A stretch of 64,000 nt of DNA from Pseudomonadota bacterium (GTDB lineage Bacteria; Pseudomonadota; Gammaproteobacteria; Burkholderiales; UBA9220). Below are positions 51,033 to 60,263 of this stretch, in pieces (the first letter of the stretch is position 1; every line of letters starts with the position of its first letter). Location: contig JAJZVC010000006.1 of the NCBI GenBank assembly GCA_021845865.1, positions 1 to 64,000 on the forward strand, given 5' to 3'. A program made the translations under genes and the position numbers. A model generated the notes under the pieces. That model had not been told where the DNA came from and did not search any database. It worked only from the letters and a program-made list of their open reading frames with translations.

Positions 51033-52742
51033 ATGAACCGCCGTGAATTCCTGCAACTGCTCGCCGTGGCCGCCGCCGGCGGCCTGGCCCTGGACAGCAA
51101 GAGCGCCCTGGCTGCCGCCGACACCGGCAGCCTCTACGACCTGCCGGCCTTCGGCAACGTCAGCCTGCTGCACTTCACCGACAGCCACGCCCAACTCCTG
51201 CCCATCTACTTCCGGGAGCCCAGCGTCAACCTGGGCGTCGCCTCCATGGCTGGCAAACCGCCCCACCTGGTGGGCGAGCACCTGCTGAAGCATTACGGCA
51301 TCCGCCCCGGCACCTCCGAAGCCCACGCCTTCACCTACCTGGACTTCGAAGCGGCGGCCAAAACCTACGGCAAGGTGGGCGGCTTCGCCCACCTCTCCAC
51401 CCTGGTCAAGCGCGTCCGCGCCAGCCGACCCGGCTCCCTGCTGCTGGACGGCGGCGACACCTGGCAGGGCTCGGCCACCGCCCTCTGGACCAAGGGCCAG
51501 GACATGGTGGACGCCTGCAAGCTGCTGGGCGTGGACGTCATGACCGGCCACTGGGAATTCACCTACGGCGCCGAGCGGGTGAAGGAGATCGTGGACAAGG
51601 ACCTCAAGGGCAAGATGGACTTCGTCGCCCACAACGTGAAGACCAACGACTTCGGCGACCAGGTGTTCGACCCCTACGTCATCCGCCCGATCAACGGCGT
51701 GCCGGTGGCCATCATTGGCCAGGCCTTCCCCTACACCCCCATCGCCAACCCCCGCTACATGATCCCCGACTGGAGCTTCGGCATCCAGGACGAGCACCTG
51801 CAGCAGATGGTGAACGAGGCGCGCGGCAAGGGCGCCCAGGTGGTGGTGCTGCTGTCCCACAACGGCATGGACGTGGACCTGAAGATGGCGAGCCGGGTCA
51901 GCGGCATCGACGCCATCCTCGGCGGCCACACCCACGACGGCGTGCCCGCCCCGGTGGCGGTGAAGAACGCTGGCGGCCAGACCCTGGTGACCAACGCCGG
52001 CTCCAATGGCAAATTCCTCGGCGTGCTGGATTTCGACGTCAAGAACGGCAAGGTGGCGGGCTGGAAGTACAAGCTGCTACCGGTGTTCTCCAACCTCCTC
52101 CCCGCCGACCCGGCCATGGACGCGCTCATCAAGCAGGTCCGCGCCCCCTACGAATCCAAGCTCAACGAAGTGCTGGCGGTGAGCGACGACCTGCTCTACC
52201 GCCGCGGCAACTTCAACGGCACCTGGGACCAGCTGATCCTGGACGCCTTGATGGAGGTGAAGGGCGCCCAGCTCGCCTTCTCCCCCGGCTTCCGCTGGGG
52301 CACCACCATCCTCCCCGGCGAGCCCATCACCATGGAGAAGCTGATGGACCAGACCGCCATCACCTATCCCCAGACCACGGTCAACGACTTCACCGGCCAG
52401 CAGATCAAGGACATCCTGGAGGACGTCTGCGACAACCTGTTCAACCCCGACCCCTACTATCAGCAGGGCGGCGACATGGTTCGGGTGGGCGGCCTTACCT
52501 ACACCTGCAATCCCAACGCCCCCATGGGCAAGCGCATCAACGACATGCGCCTCAACGGCAAGCCCGTCTCCGCCAGCAAGAAGTACAAGGAAGCGGGTTG
52601 GGCGCCGGTGGGCGAAGGCGTGACCGGCGAACCCATCTGGGAAGTGGTGGCCCAGTACCTGAAAGCCAAGAAGACCATCAAGGGCGTCAAGCTCAACACG
52701 CCGAAACTGGTCGGCATGGCGGGCAACCCCGGCATCGCCTGA
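51033..52742 (+). CDS. soxB: Thiosulfohydrolase SoxB
   Basis: A 569-residue periplasmic enzyme with Tat signal (NRREFLQLLAVAAAGGLALD) that hydrolyses the sulfonate from SoxY-thiosulfonate as sulfate. The dimanganese 5'-nucleotidase-type motifs are HFTDSHAQLLP, LLDGGDTWQGS, GHWEFTYG, LSHNGMDVDL and GGHTHDGVP. Last gene of the sox cluster, followed by a terminator; no soxC or soxD follows. Confidence 0.97.
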   Translation: MNRREFLQLLAVAAAGGLALDSKSALAAADTGSLYDLPAFGNVSLLHFTDSHAQLLPIYFREPSVNLGVASMAGKPPHLVGEHLLKHYGIRPGTSEAHAFTYLDFEAAAKTYGKVGGFAHLSTLVKRVRASRPGSLLLDGGDTWQGSATALWTKGQDMVDACKLLGVDVMTGHWEFTYGAERVKEIVDKDLKGKMDFVAHNVKTNDFGDQVFDPYVIRPINGVPVAIIGQAFPYTPIANPRYMIPDWSFGIQDEHLQQMVNEARGKGAQVVVLLSHNGMDVDLKMASRVSGIDAILGGHTHDGVPAPVAVKNAGGQTLVTNAGSNGKFLGVLDFDVKNGKVAGWKYKLLPVFSNLLPADPAMDALIKQVRAPYESKLNEVLAVSDDLLYRRGNFNGTWDQLILDALMEVKGAQLAFSPGFRWGTTILPGEPITMEKLMDQTAITYPQTTVNDFTGQQIKDILEDVCDNLFNPDPYYQQGGDMVRVGGLTYTCNPNAPMGKRINDMRLNGKPVSASKKYKEAGWAPVGEGVTGEPIWEVVAQYLKAKKTIKGVKLNTPKLVGMAGNPGIA

Positions 52743-52811
52743 GGGCGTGGCCGTCACGGCTTCGGCGGCCCACGACCACGGCTCCGCCCCTTGCGGGCGC
52801 GAGTTTCAGCG

Positions 52812-52841
52812 CAAAACCGGCCTCGCGGCCGGTTTTGTTTT
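52812..52841 (+). terminator. Intrinsic terminator after soxB
   Basis: CAAAACCGGCC and GGCCGGTTTTG form an 11-bp stem around TCGC, followed by TTTTGG. It lies 70 bases past the soxB stop. Confidence 0.8.
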
Positions 52842-52855
52842 GGGCCACGCCGTCC

Positions 52856-53323
52856 TTATCGGCCAGGTTTACCGTGAAAACCGCCAAAGGCCTCCTGGTC
52901 GAAAACCTTCTTCTGTTCCGGACTGAGGGCGGCGTAAAAGGCCTTCATCGCCTCGTTGCCCTTGCGCATCCGCTCCACCCGTTCCTGGGCACGGCTCAAC
53001 ATGCGCTCGGAGCGTTCCGGCGCGGATAGGGAACGCCAGTCGTCGCGCTTGAAATCCTCCCGTTTCGGTAGCAGGGATTTCATCGCCTCGCTATAGTCAT
53101 GCCATGCCTTTTCCTGGCTTGCCGACAGCTTCAGCTGATCGTGGAGCGCCTGTTGGCGCTTCTCCATTCTCTGCTCGAAGCGCTCGCTGTCGAAACGGAC
53201 GCCGCCCCGATGTTCGGAACAGGCGCTGTCGCCTTGCCGCTGGGCAAAGGCGGGGATGGCCACGGCGCCGGTCAAGGCGGCGACAGCCAAGCCGAGGACA
53301 ATACGTTGTTTGAGGGTTTGCAT
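52856..53323 (-). CDS. Spy/CpxP-like periplasmic LTxxQ protein
   Basis: A 155-residue protein with signal peptide (MQTLKQRIVLGLAVAALTGA, then VAIPAFAQ). Mature helices include LHDQLKLSASQEKAWHDYSE and FYAALSPEQKKVFDQEAFGG, the LTxxQ-type motifs of Spy/CpxP. Such proteins act as periplasmic chaperones or feedback inhibitors of envelope-stress kinases. It is divergent from a two-component system, which suggests it is that system's target or modulator, as CpxP is. Confidence 0.85.
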   Translation of the reverse strand: MQTLKQRIVLGLAVAALTGAVAIPAFAQRQGDSACSEHRGGVRFDSERFEQRMEKRQQALHDQLKLSASQEKAWHDYSEAMKSLLPKREDFKRDDWRSLSAPERSERMLSRAQERVERMRKGNEAMKAFYAALSPEQKKVFDQEAFGGFHGKPGR

Positions 53324-53538
53324 TCGAGAACTCCTTTCCGGTTATGGGGAACTGCGGCACACCATTCATGCCTGTCCGCCATTTAACCGCCCCGCTGTAC
53401 GCCAGGTGTTCCCGTCTGTTGCCGGAATGTAACCGGCGCCAGGGGAACGGTAACCCTTCGTATCGGTCTATCCGGTCGATACACGCCGTTACATTTCGGC
53501 ACTCAACAAAGGCATGGCGCTGACGCACACTTCACATC
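53324..53538. promoter_or_regulatory. Divergent promoter region of the Spy/CpxP-like gene and the two-component system
   Basis: This 215-base gap contains no gene. It includes GTAACCGGCG and GTAACGGTA-like direct sub-repeats between about 53420 and 53455 and TGTAACG on the other strand near 53490 (reading CGTTACA), which could be response-regulator half sites. No clear -10/-35 pair was assigned. Confidence 0.35.
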
Positions 53539-54258
53539 ATGGAAACGCCCGAACACTTGCTGGTCGTCGACGACGACCGTGAAATCCGCGAACTGCTGGC
53601 CGACTACCTGGAACGCCAAGGCTACCGCGTCACCACCGCCGCCAACGGGGGAGAGATGCGCCGCGTACTGGCCGCGGCCCCCGTTAACATGGTCATCCTG
53701 GATGTCATGATGCCCGGCGAGGACGGCCTCGCCTTGTGCCGGGAACTACGCGCCCAGTCGGCCATCCCCATCATCATGCTCACCGCCCGAGGGGAATCCG
53801 TGGACCGCATCGTGGGGCTGGAAATGGGGGCCGACGATTATCTCGCCAAGCCCTTCGAGCCCCGGGAGCTGCTGGCCCGCATCCGCAGCGTCCTGCGCCG
53901 CGCCCATGCCCTGCCCCCCAATTTGCAGCCGGATAGCGACCGGCTGTTTCACTTCGCCGGCTGGACATTGGACGTGGAATCCCGCCAACTGCTTTCCGCC
54001 GATGGCGTCGCGGTCGCCCTGTCCGGCGCGGAGTACCGCCTGCTGCGGGTATTTCTCGACCATGCCGGGCGGGTCCTGAACCGGGATCAGCTGCTGAATT
54101 TCACCCGGGGCCGGGACGCCGACCCCTTCGACCGCTCCATCGACCTGGCGGTGAGCCGCCTGCGGCAGAAGCTGCGGGACGACGCCCGGGACCCGAAACT
54201 TCTCAAGACGGTGCGCAACGAAGGCTACGTCCTCGCCGTTCCCGTGCGCAGGGAGTAG
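53539..54258 (+). CDS. OmpR-family response regulator
   Basis: A 239-residue response regulator. The receiver domain has acidic pocket DDD at 11-13, phospho-acceptor Asp55 in VILDVMMPGEDGL, Thr in MLTARGES and Lys in DYLAKPFEPRELL. The C-terminal winged helix ends FDRSIDLAVSRLRQKLRDDA then LLKTVRNEGYVLAVP. It is paired with the histidine kinase 2 bases downstream. Confidence 0.93.
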   Translation: METPEHLLVVDDDREIRELLADYLERQGYRVTTAANGGEMRRVLAAAPVNMVILDVMMPGEDGLALCRELRAQSAIPIIMLTARGESVDRIVGLEMGADDYLAKPFEPRELLARIRSVLRRAHALPPNLQPDSDRLFHFAGWTLDVESRQLLSADGVAVALSGAEYRLLRVFLDHAGRVLNRDQLLNFTRGRDADPFDRSIDLAVSRLRQKLRDDARDPKLLKTVRNEGYVLAVPVRRE

Positions 54259-54260
54259 TC

Positions 54261-55619
54261 ATGCGCTTCCTGGCAGGCTTTTTCCGCTCCATGGCAGGAC
54301 GGGTTTTCCTGGTGCTGCTGTTCGGCTCCTGGCTTGCCTTCGCGTTCAGCTTCTGGATCGCCAGCGGCCGGGAAGCCAGCCATTTCGCCCAGCTGCGCGG
54401 CCATTTCGCCGCCGACCGGATCGCCCACTGGCTGCAATTGCTGGACGCCCTTCCCCCACGGGAACGCCAGACTCTTCTCCCCCTTGCCGCCCGCGAGGAA
54501 ACCCGCCTCATGCTCGCCTTGCCGCCGCCGGCGCTGGACAAGCGGGAAATTCCTTTCCTCCATGACCGCCTGCAAGAAAAGCTCGGCGCCGCCATCCACC
54601 TTCAGAACGTCCGTTTGCAAGAAGGCGGCTGCCCCCCCGACCAGGAAGAAGGAAGCTGCGACAAGGCCCGCCGCGTCGTCGCCAGCGCCCGGCTCAGCGA
54701 CGGCACCCCGGCGACGGTTGAGCTCCTGGACAAGCCCCCCCGCCGCCGTTCTCCCGCCCTGGACCGGTTCCTGGTCCAAATGGCCATCTTCGCCGTCGCC
54801 CTGGCCTTGCTCGCCGGCGGCGTGGCTTACTGGGTGACGCGCCCCTTGCGCCGAATGGCCAAGGCCGCCCTCTCCCTGGGCCGCAACATCGCCCAGCCCC
54901 CCCTGCCGGAAGCGGGCCCGGCCGAGGTCCGGGACGCCTCGCGGGCCTTCAACCGCATGCAGTCCCAAATCCGGCGCCATGTGGAAGAGCGCACCGGGAT
55001 ACTGGCCGCCATCACCCATGACCTGCAGACGCCGCTTACCCGCATGCGCCTGCGCCTGGAAAACGCCCCGGCGGATCCTCAGCGCGACAAACTGCTCCAG
55101 GACCTGGAACACATGGGGCAGATGGTGAAGGAAGGCCTCGACCTGGCTCGCAGTCTGGACGCGCCGCCGCCGAGCCAGCTGCTGGCCATCGACTCCCTGG
55201 TTTACAGCGTCTGCGAAGACCTGGCGGACGCCGGGCATAAGGTGAACTGTTCGGGGGAAAGCCTCGCCACCGTCCGCGCCCGGCCGGTGGATTTGCGCCG
55301 CTGCCTGACCAACCTGCTGACCAACGCGGTGAATTACGGCGACTATGCCGATGTCCATATCGAGCGGGCGGACAAGGACGTGCTGATCCGGATAAAGGAC
55401 GGCGGTCCCGGCATTCCCGCGGACCAGCTGGAGCGGGTCCTGGACCCCTTCGTCCGCCTGGAGACCTCCCGCTCCCGGGACACCGGCGGCACCGGCCTGG
55501 GCCTGACCATCGCCCACAACATCGCCCGGGGCCATGGCGGCTCCCTCGCGCTGCGCAACGGCCAGGACGGGGGCCTCGAGGTCCTCCTTCTCCTGCCCCT
55601 GGCCGAGGCGAAACCATGA
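54261..55619 (+). CDS. Membrane sensor histidine kinase
   Basis: A 452-residue kinase. Helices at about 13-32 and 170-195 flank a periplasmic domain of about 135 residues that contains two cysteines (EGGCPPDQEEGSCDKARR). A HAMP region follows, then the H box AAITHDLQTPLTRMRLRLE, N box LTNLLTNAVNYGDYA, and G boxes IKDGGPGIPADQLERVLDPF and GGTGLGLTIAHNIARGHGG. It would sense an envelope signal and phosphorylate the adjacent regulator. Architecture resembles EnvZ/CpxA-type kinases. Confidence 0.93.
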   Translation: MRFLAGFFRSMAGRVFLVLLFGSWLAFAFSFWIASGREASHFAQLRGHFAADRIAHWLQLLDALPPRERQTLLPLAAREETRLMLALPPPALDKREIPFLHDRLQEKLGAAIHLQNVRLQEGGCPPDQEEGSCDKARRVVASARLSDGTPATVELLDKPPRRRSPALDRFLVQMAIFAVALALLAGGVAYWVTRPLRRMAKAALSLGRNIAQPPLPEAGPAEVRDASRAFNRMQSQIRRHVEERTGILAAITHDLQTPLTRMRLRLENAPADPQRDKLLQDLEHMGQMVKEGLDLARSLDAPPPSQLLAIDSLVYSVCEDLADAGHKVNCSGESLATVRARPVDLRRCLTNLLTNAVNYGDYADVHIERADKDVLIRIKDGGPGIPADQLERVLDPFVRLETSRSRDTGGTGLGLTIAHNIARGHGGSLALRNGQDGGLEVLLLLPLAEAKP

Positions 55620-55718
55620 CCCAGGCAAGCACTTTCCCGGCCCCGGCTGGGCGGGGATATAATTGACCGGATTCGAGATTCCGGACCCTCCCAACCCACG
55701 AAAGCCCAATCCTCGACC

Positions 55719-56873
55719 ATGGCACGTCCCTCCTTCCTTCGCCCCCTGATCCTCGCCGCCATCCTGGCCGTTGCCGGCAGCCTCGTCTGGTTCGCCTGGG
55801 GCCGCAACGGCGCGGACGCCGCACAGCGCTATCGCACGGCAGAGGTTGAGCGGGGCGACATCACCCAGTCCATCGCCGCCAACGGCACCCTGAACCCGGT
55901 CGTGCTGGTCAACGTGGGCACCCAGGTATCCGGGACGGTGAAGAAACTCCATGCCGACTTCAACGACCGGGTAAAACCCAACCAAGTCCTGGCGGAACTG
56001 GACCCCGCCCTGTTCCGCGCCCAGGTGCAACAAAGCGAGGCCAACCTGGCCAACGCCAAGGCCAATCTGGAGCTGGCCATCGCGCGGGAAAAACGCAACC
56101 GTGAGCTGTACCAGAAGAAATTCATCTCCGCCGACGCCCTGGACCAGGCCGTCCAAACCCTGGATTCCGCACGGGCCCAAGTGCTGCTGGCCCGGGCCCA
56201 GCTGGAAAAGGACCGCACCAATTTCCAATACTCCGTCATCCGCTCGCCGATTTCCGGCGTCGTGGTGGCGCGCAACGTGGACGTGGGCCAGACCGTGGCC
56301 GCCAGTTTCCAGACCCCCACCCTGTTCCAGATCGCCAAGGACCTGCGGGAAATGCAGATCGACACCACGGTGGCGGAAGCCGATGTGGGCGCCGTGCGGG
56401 TGGGGCAAAAGGTGAAGTTTTCCGTGGACGCTTTTCCCGAACACAACTTTGTCGGCACCGTGAAGCAGATCCGCCTCAACCCCACCATCCAGCAAAACGT
56501 CGTGACCTACGACGTGGTGGTGGGCGTGGACAATGCCGACGGCAGGCTGATGCCCGGCATGACGGCCCACATCAGGGTGGTGGTGGCCCAGAAGAAGGAC
56601 GCGCTCCGCATCCCCAAGGAGGCCCTGCGCTTCAAGCCTGCCGAGGAGGAAGGCCAGGACAAGGGCGAGAAGGGCAAGAAACGCGCCGGCAGCACCGTTT
56701 ACCGCCTGGACGGCAACCGCCTGGAAGCCGTGCCGGTCAAGATCGGCATCGCCGACACCAATTTCGTCGAAGTGACGGAAGGCGGCCTCAAGCCCGGCGA
56801 CCTGCTGGTCACCAAGGAACTCGCGGGCAAGAAGGACAAGAACAACGCCAAGTTCCAGGTCCGTCCCTTCTAA
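55719..56873 (+). CDS. MacA-type periplasmic adaptor protein
   Basis: A 384-residue membrane-fusion protein with one N-terminal helix (LRPLILAAILAVAGSLVWFA). It shows the lipoyl-like half motifs NVGTQVSGTVKKLHADFNDR and VIRSPISGVVVARNVDVGQT around an alpha hairpin (about 100-170), then beta-barrel segments. It is the HlyD/RND-type adaptor of a MacB-like ABC exporter encoded just downstream. Substrate unknown. Confidence 0.92.
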   Translation: MARPSFLRPLILAAILAVAGSLVWFAWGRNGADAAQRYRTAEVERGDITQSIAANGTLNPVVLVNVGTQVSGTVKKLHADFNDRVKPNQVLAELDPALFRAQVQQSEANLANAKANLELAIAREKRNRELYQKKFISADALDQAVQTLDSARAQVLLARAQLEKDRTNFQYSVIRSPISGVVVARNVDVGQTVAASFQTPTLFQIAKDLREMQIDTTVAEADVGAVRVGQKVKFSVDAFPEHNFVGTVKQIRLNPTIQQNVVTYDVVVGVDNADGRLMPGMTAHIRVVVAQKKDALRIPKEALRFKPAEEEGQDKGEKGKKRAGSTVYRLDGNRLEAVPVKIGIADTNFVEVTEGGLKPGDLLVTKELAGKKDKNNAKFQVRPF

Positions 56874-56890
56874 ACTTGCGGCCGCCACGG

Positions 56891-57589
56891 ATGTCCGCCC
56901 CCCTCATCAGAACCGAGAACCTCGTCAAACGCTACGGCACCGTCGCGGGCAACGTTCCGCCCGCCCTCAACGGCGTGAACCTGTCCATTTATCCCGGGGA
57001 ATTCGTGGCGGTCATGGGTCCCTCCGGCTCGGGGAAATCCACCTTCATGAACATCCTCGGCTGCCTCGACACGCCCACTTCCGGCGCCTACTACCTGGAA
57101 GAACGCAACGTGGCCGAACTGTCCGACGACGAGCTGGCCGAACTGCGCAACCGCCTTATCGGCTTCGTCTTCCAGGGCTTCAACCTGCTGAAGCGCATCA
57201 GCGTGGCGGACAACGTGGCCCTGCCGCTGCTCTACGCCGGCGTCGGCAAAAACGAGCGCCGCCAGCGGGCCCTGGAATTGCTGGAACAGGTGGGGCTCGC
57301 CGCCCACGCCGGCAAGCTGCCCAACCAGCTTTCCGGCGGCCAGCAGCAACGGGTGGCCATCGCCCGCGCCCTGACCAACCGTCCCCGCCTGATCCTGGCC
57401 GACGAACCCACCGGCAATCTGGATACCCATACCAGCGAGGAAATCATGGGCATCTTCACCCGCCTCAACCAGGAACAGCACATCACCGTGGTGCTGGTCA
57501 CCCACGAGGCGGATATCGCCCGCCATGCCAAACGGCTGGTGCGTTTCCGCGATGGCGACATCATCCACGACGGCGAGGTCACCGTATGA
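56891..57589 (+). CDS. MacB-type ABC transporter ATP-binding protein
   Basis: A 232-residue ATPase: Walker A VMGPSGSGKSTFMNIL, signature QLSGGQQQRVAIARAL, Walker B LILADEPTGNLDT and switch VTHEADIARHA. It belongs to the LolD/MacB branch, here separate from the permease. The start at 56891 is chosen over 56876 because homologues begin near LIRTENLVKRYG. It overlaps the permease gene by 4 bases. Confidence 0.93.
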   Translation: MSAPLIRTENLVKRYGTVAGNVPPALNGVNLSIYPGEFVAVMGPSGSGKSTFMNILGCLDTPTSGAYYLEERNVAELSDDELAELRNRLIGFVFQGFNLLKRISVADNVALPLLYAGVGKNERRQRALELLEQVGLAAHAGKLPNQLSGGQQQRVAIARALTNRPRLILADEPTGNLDTHTSEEIMGIFTRLNQEQHITVVLVTHEADIARHAKRLVRFRDGDIIHDGEVTV

Positions 57590-58809
57590 TGACCGGGGCG
57601 GTGATGGGCGAAGCCTGGCGCGCCATGGGCGTCAACCGTCTGCGGGCGGCCCTGGCCATGCTCGGCATGGTCATCGGCGTGGCGGCCGTGGTGCTGATGC
57701 TGGCCATCGGCCAGGGTACCCAGGCCATCGTCAACGACTCCATCGCCTCCATGGGTTCCAACCTGTTCATCATCCTCTCCGGCAGCACCACCTCCGGCGG
57801 CCTGCGGGCGGGGATGGGCAGCGCCCCCACCCTCACCGTGGGGGATGCCCAGGCCATCGGCAAACTGCCCGACATGAAAGCCTCCGCCCCCGTCTACCCC
57901 AACACCGCCCAACTCGGCTACGGCCCCAACAACTGGAGCACGCCGGTGTACGGCGTGACGCCGGAATACCTGGAAGTGCGCAACTGGAGCGTGGAATCCG
58001 GCCGCGGCCTGGACGACAGCGACATCCGCTCCGCCGCCAGGGTGGCGCTGCTGGGCAAGACGGTAGCGGTCAACCTGTTCGGCGGCGAGCCTCCCCTGGG
58101 CAAGTCCCTGCGCATCAAAAACAGCCCCTTCACCGTGGTGGGCATCCTGGAAAGCAAGGGCCAAAGCCTCGACGGCCGCGACCAGGACGATACGGTGCTG
58201 GTGCCCCTGACCACCGCCCAGACCAAGCTCTTCGGCAACCCCTTCCCCGGCACCGTGCGCTTCATCATGGCCCAGGCCGTGTCCAAGGAAGCCATGACCG
58301 AGGCCGAGGAGGACATCAATCAACTGCTGCGCGCCCGCCACCGCCTGCGCAGCGACATGGAAAACGACTTCTCGGTGCGCAACCTCACCGCCACCGCCCA
58401 GGCCGCCGCCAGTTCGGCCCAGGCCCTGTCCTTCATGCTCGGCGCCATCGCCTCCATCTCCCTCGTCGTCGGCGGTATCGGCATCATGAACATCATGCTG
58501 GTGTCGGTCACCGAGCGCACCCGGGAAATCGGCATCCGCATGTCCATCGGCGCCAAGCGGCGGGACATCCTGCAGCAATTCCTGCTGGAAGCGGTATTCA
58601 TCTGCACCCTGGGAGGCCTCGTCGGCGCCGCCCTCGGCGTGGGCGGCGCCTGGGCCGTCAGCACTCTCGCCGACATGCCCGCCGTGGTCACCGGCAGCTC
58701 CATCCTGGTGGCCTTCCTCTTCGCCGCCGGCACCGGCATCTTCTTCGGCTGGTACCCCGCCCGCAAGGCCGCCTACCTTCGCCCGGTGGAGGCCCTGCGC
58801 CACGAATGA
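57586..58809 (+). CDS. MacB-type ABC transporter permease
   Basis: A 407-residue permease with one N-terminal helix (LAMLGMVIGVAAVVLMLAIG), a large periplasmic domain (about 60-280) and three C-terminal helices (IASISLVVGGIGIMNIMLVS onward), the MacB_PCD/FtsX layout. It completes a MacA-MacB-type exporter split over three genes and driven by the upstream ATPase. In the family such systems export peptides, antibiotics or haem-related molecules; nothing here fixes the substrate. Confidence 0.93.
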   Translation: MMTGAVMGEAWRAMGVNRLRAALAMLGMVIGVAAVVLMLAIGQGTQAIVNDSIASMGSNLFIILSGSTTSGGLRAGMGSAPTLTVGDAQAIGKLPDMKASAPVYPNTAQLGYGPNNWSTPVYGVTPEYLEVRNWSVESGRGLDDSDIRSAARVALLGKTVAVNLFGGEPPLGKSLRIKNSPFTVVGILESKGQSLDGRDQDDTVLVPLTTAQTKLFGNPFPGTVRFIMAQAVSKEAMTEAEEDINQLLRARHRLRSDMENDFSVRNLTATAQAAASSAQALSFMLGAIASISLVVGGIGIMNIMLVSVTERTREIGIRMSIGAKRRDILQQFLLEAVFICTLGGLVGAALGVGGAWAVSTLADMPAVVTGSSILVAFLFAAGTGIFFGWYPARKAAYLRPVEALRHE

Positions 58810-58842
58810 CCGCGGCATGGGGTTTGCGGTATAGTTATCCCC

Positions 58843-59457
58843 ATGAACGAGACTACTAAAAGCAGCAACACCGTCTGGCACCACGCCACCGTCACCCGCG
58901 CCCGCCGCGAAGCATTGAACGGCCATAAAAGCGTCATCCTCTGGTTCACCGGCCTGTCTGGCGCGGGGAAGTCAACGCTTGCTCATGCCGTGGAAGAAAA
59001 ACTCCACCAACTTGGCTGCCGTACTTTCGTCTTGGACGGGGACAATGTGCGCCATGGCTTGTGCGGCGATCTGGGGTTTTCTGCCCAAGACCGTGAGGAA
59101 AACATCCGCCGCGTGGGTGAAATGGCCAAACTTTTCATCGAGGCGGGTGAGATCGTCCTGACCGCTTTCATTTCACCCTTCCGCTCCGACCGAGCAAAAG
59201 TACGCGGTCTTGTACCCCATGGCGATTTCCTCGAAGTCTACTGCCATTGCCCCCTGGATATTTGCGAACAACGGGACGTGAAGGGCCTGTACCGCCGTGC
59301 CCGAGCCGGGGAAATCAAGGATTTCACGGGAATTTCGTCACCCTATGAGACGCCAGAAAATCCCGAGCTAGTGGTCAACACCTCCCGGTATAACTTGGAG
59401 GAATGCGTGGATCAAGTTCTGTCTCTGCTGCGAGAGAGAACCATTATCCCGGCATGA
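58843..59457 (+). CDS. cysC: Adenylylsulfate kinase
   Basis: APS kinase of 204 residues that makes PAPS from APS and ATP. Walker A is [18 protein letters not shown]; further motifs are [38 protein letters not shown] and [20 protein letters not shown]. No cysD, cysN or cysH is adjacent. Its ATGA stop overlaps the polysaccharide permease start, so it belongs to the polysaccharide operon and probably supplies PAPS for the sulfotransferase at its end. Confidence 0.95.
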   Translation: MNETTKSSNTVWHHATVTRARREALNGHKSVILWFTGLSGAGKSTLAHAVEEKLHQLGCRTFVLDGDNVRHGLCGDLGFSAQDREENIRRVGEMAKLFIEAGEIVLTAFISPFRSDRAKVRGLVPHGDFLEVYCHCPLDICEQRDVKGLYRRARAGEIKDFTGISSPYETPENPELVVNTSRYNLEECVDQVLSLLRERTIIPA

Positions 59458-60263
59458 CACTTCCCGGCCCTCTTTCCCTCATTCGCCATTTATGGCGTCA
59501 CCATTACCTCATCGGCCAGCTGGTGCGCCGTGAAGTGCTGCTGAAGTACCGTGGCTCCTATCTGGGCATTGGCTGGTCGTTTCTCTATCCCCTTATCCTG
59601 CTGGCAGCCTTCACGCTGGTGTTTGGCCACGTGTTCGCTGCCCGCTGGCCGCAACCCAGCCACGGCGACGCGCCTTTGGCGCTAACGATCTACTGCGGGC
59701 TCATCGTCTTCACCCCTTTTTCGGAAATCGTTTCCGCCGCGCCCCGGCTGATCCATAGCCATCAGAACTACGTGAAGAAAATTGTTTTCCCCACGGAGAT
59801 ACTCCCCGTCTCTCTCGTGCTATCCGCCTGCATTCATGCAGCCATTAATCTGGGGATTTTTCTGGCGGCCCTGCTGATTTTCGTCGCGCCTACGCCTTCC
59901 ATCCTGTTATTGCCCATCGTTTTCCTCCCGGCCATGCTATTCGCTTTCGGACTCGCCTGGGTTCTCGCCGCCGCGGGGGTATTCGTGCGCGACTTGGCGC
60001 ATGTCATGCCGGTTTTCGTGCAGCTGCTCCTTTTCCTCTCTCCCGTGTTCTATCCTATCTCCGCGGTTCCACCTTCTCTTCACTGGTTTTATCAAGCGAA
60101 CCCCCTGGGATTGGTCATCGAGGACCTGCGCCGCATCATGCTTTGGGGCGAACTCCCCCTCTGGAACCAATGGTTCCTGGCTCTGACCGTCGGCGGTTCG
60201 ATAGCCCTGCTGGGCTACGCTTTCTTCCGCCGCGTGCAGGAGGAATTTGCCGATGTCCTCTGA
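59454..60263 (+). CDS. ABC-2 polysaccharide export permease (Wzm type)
   Basis: A 269-residue protein from ATG 59454, overlapping cysC by 4 bases. It has the Wzm pattern with start [20 protein letters not shown] then [20 protein letters not shown], and six hydrophobic helices. With the next gene it forms an ABC exporter for O-antigen or capsule-like glycan. A longer frame from 59403 is not the start. Confidence 0.9.
   Translation: MTLPGPLSLIRHLWRHHYLIGQLVRREVLLKYRGSYLGIGWSFLYPLILLAAFTLVFGHVFAARWPQPSHGDAPLALTIYCGLIVFTPFSEIVSAAPRLIHSHQNYVKKIVFPTEILPVSLVLSACIHAAINLGIFLAALLIFVAPTPSILLLPIVFLPAMLFAFGLAWVLAAAGVFVRDLAHVMPVFVQLLLFLSPVFYPISAVPPSLHWFYQANPLGLVIEDLRRIMLWGELPLWNQWFLALTVGGSIALLGYAFFRRVQEEFADVL

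Noticed and set aside
48702..51935. A minus-strand open frame of 1,077 codons opposite soxX to soxB
   Set aside because: Shadow of the sox genes caused by high GC at third codon positions. The plus strand has five clear Sox proteins with signal peptides and motifs.
54225..58926. Long minus-strand frames opposite the kinase and MacAB-type genes
   Set aside because: Antisense shadows of well-defined plus-strand genes; sequences are low complexity and lack ribosome sites.
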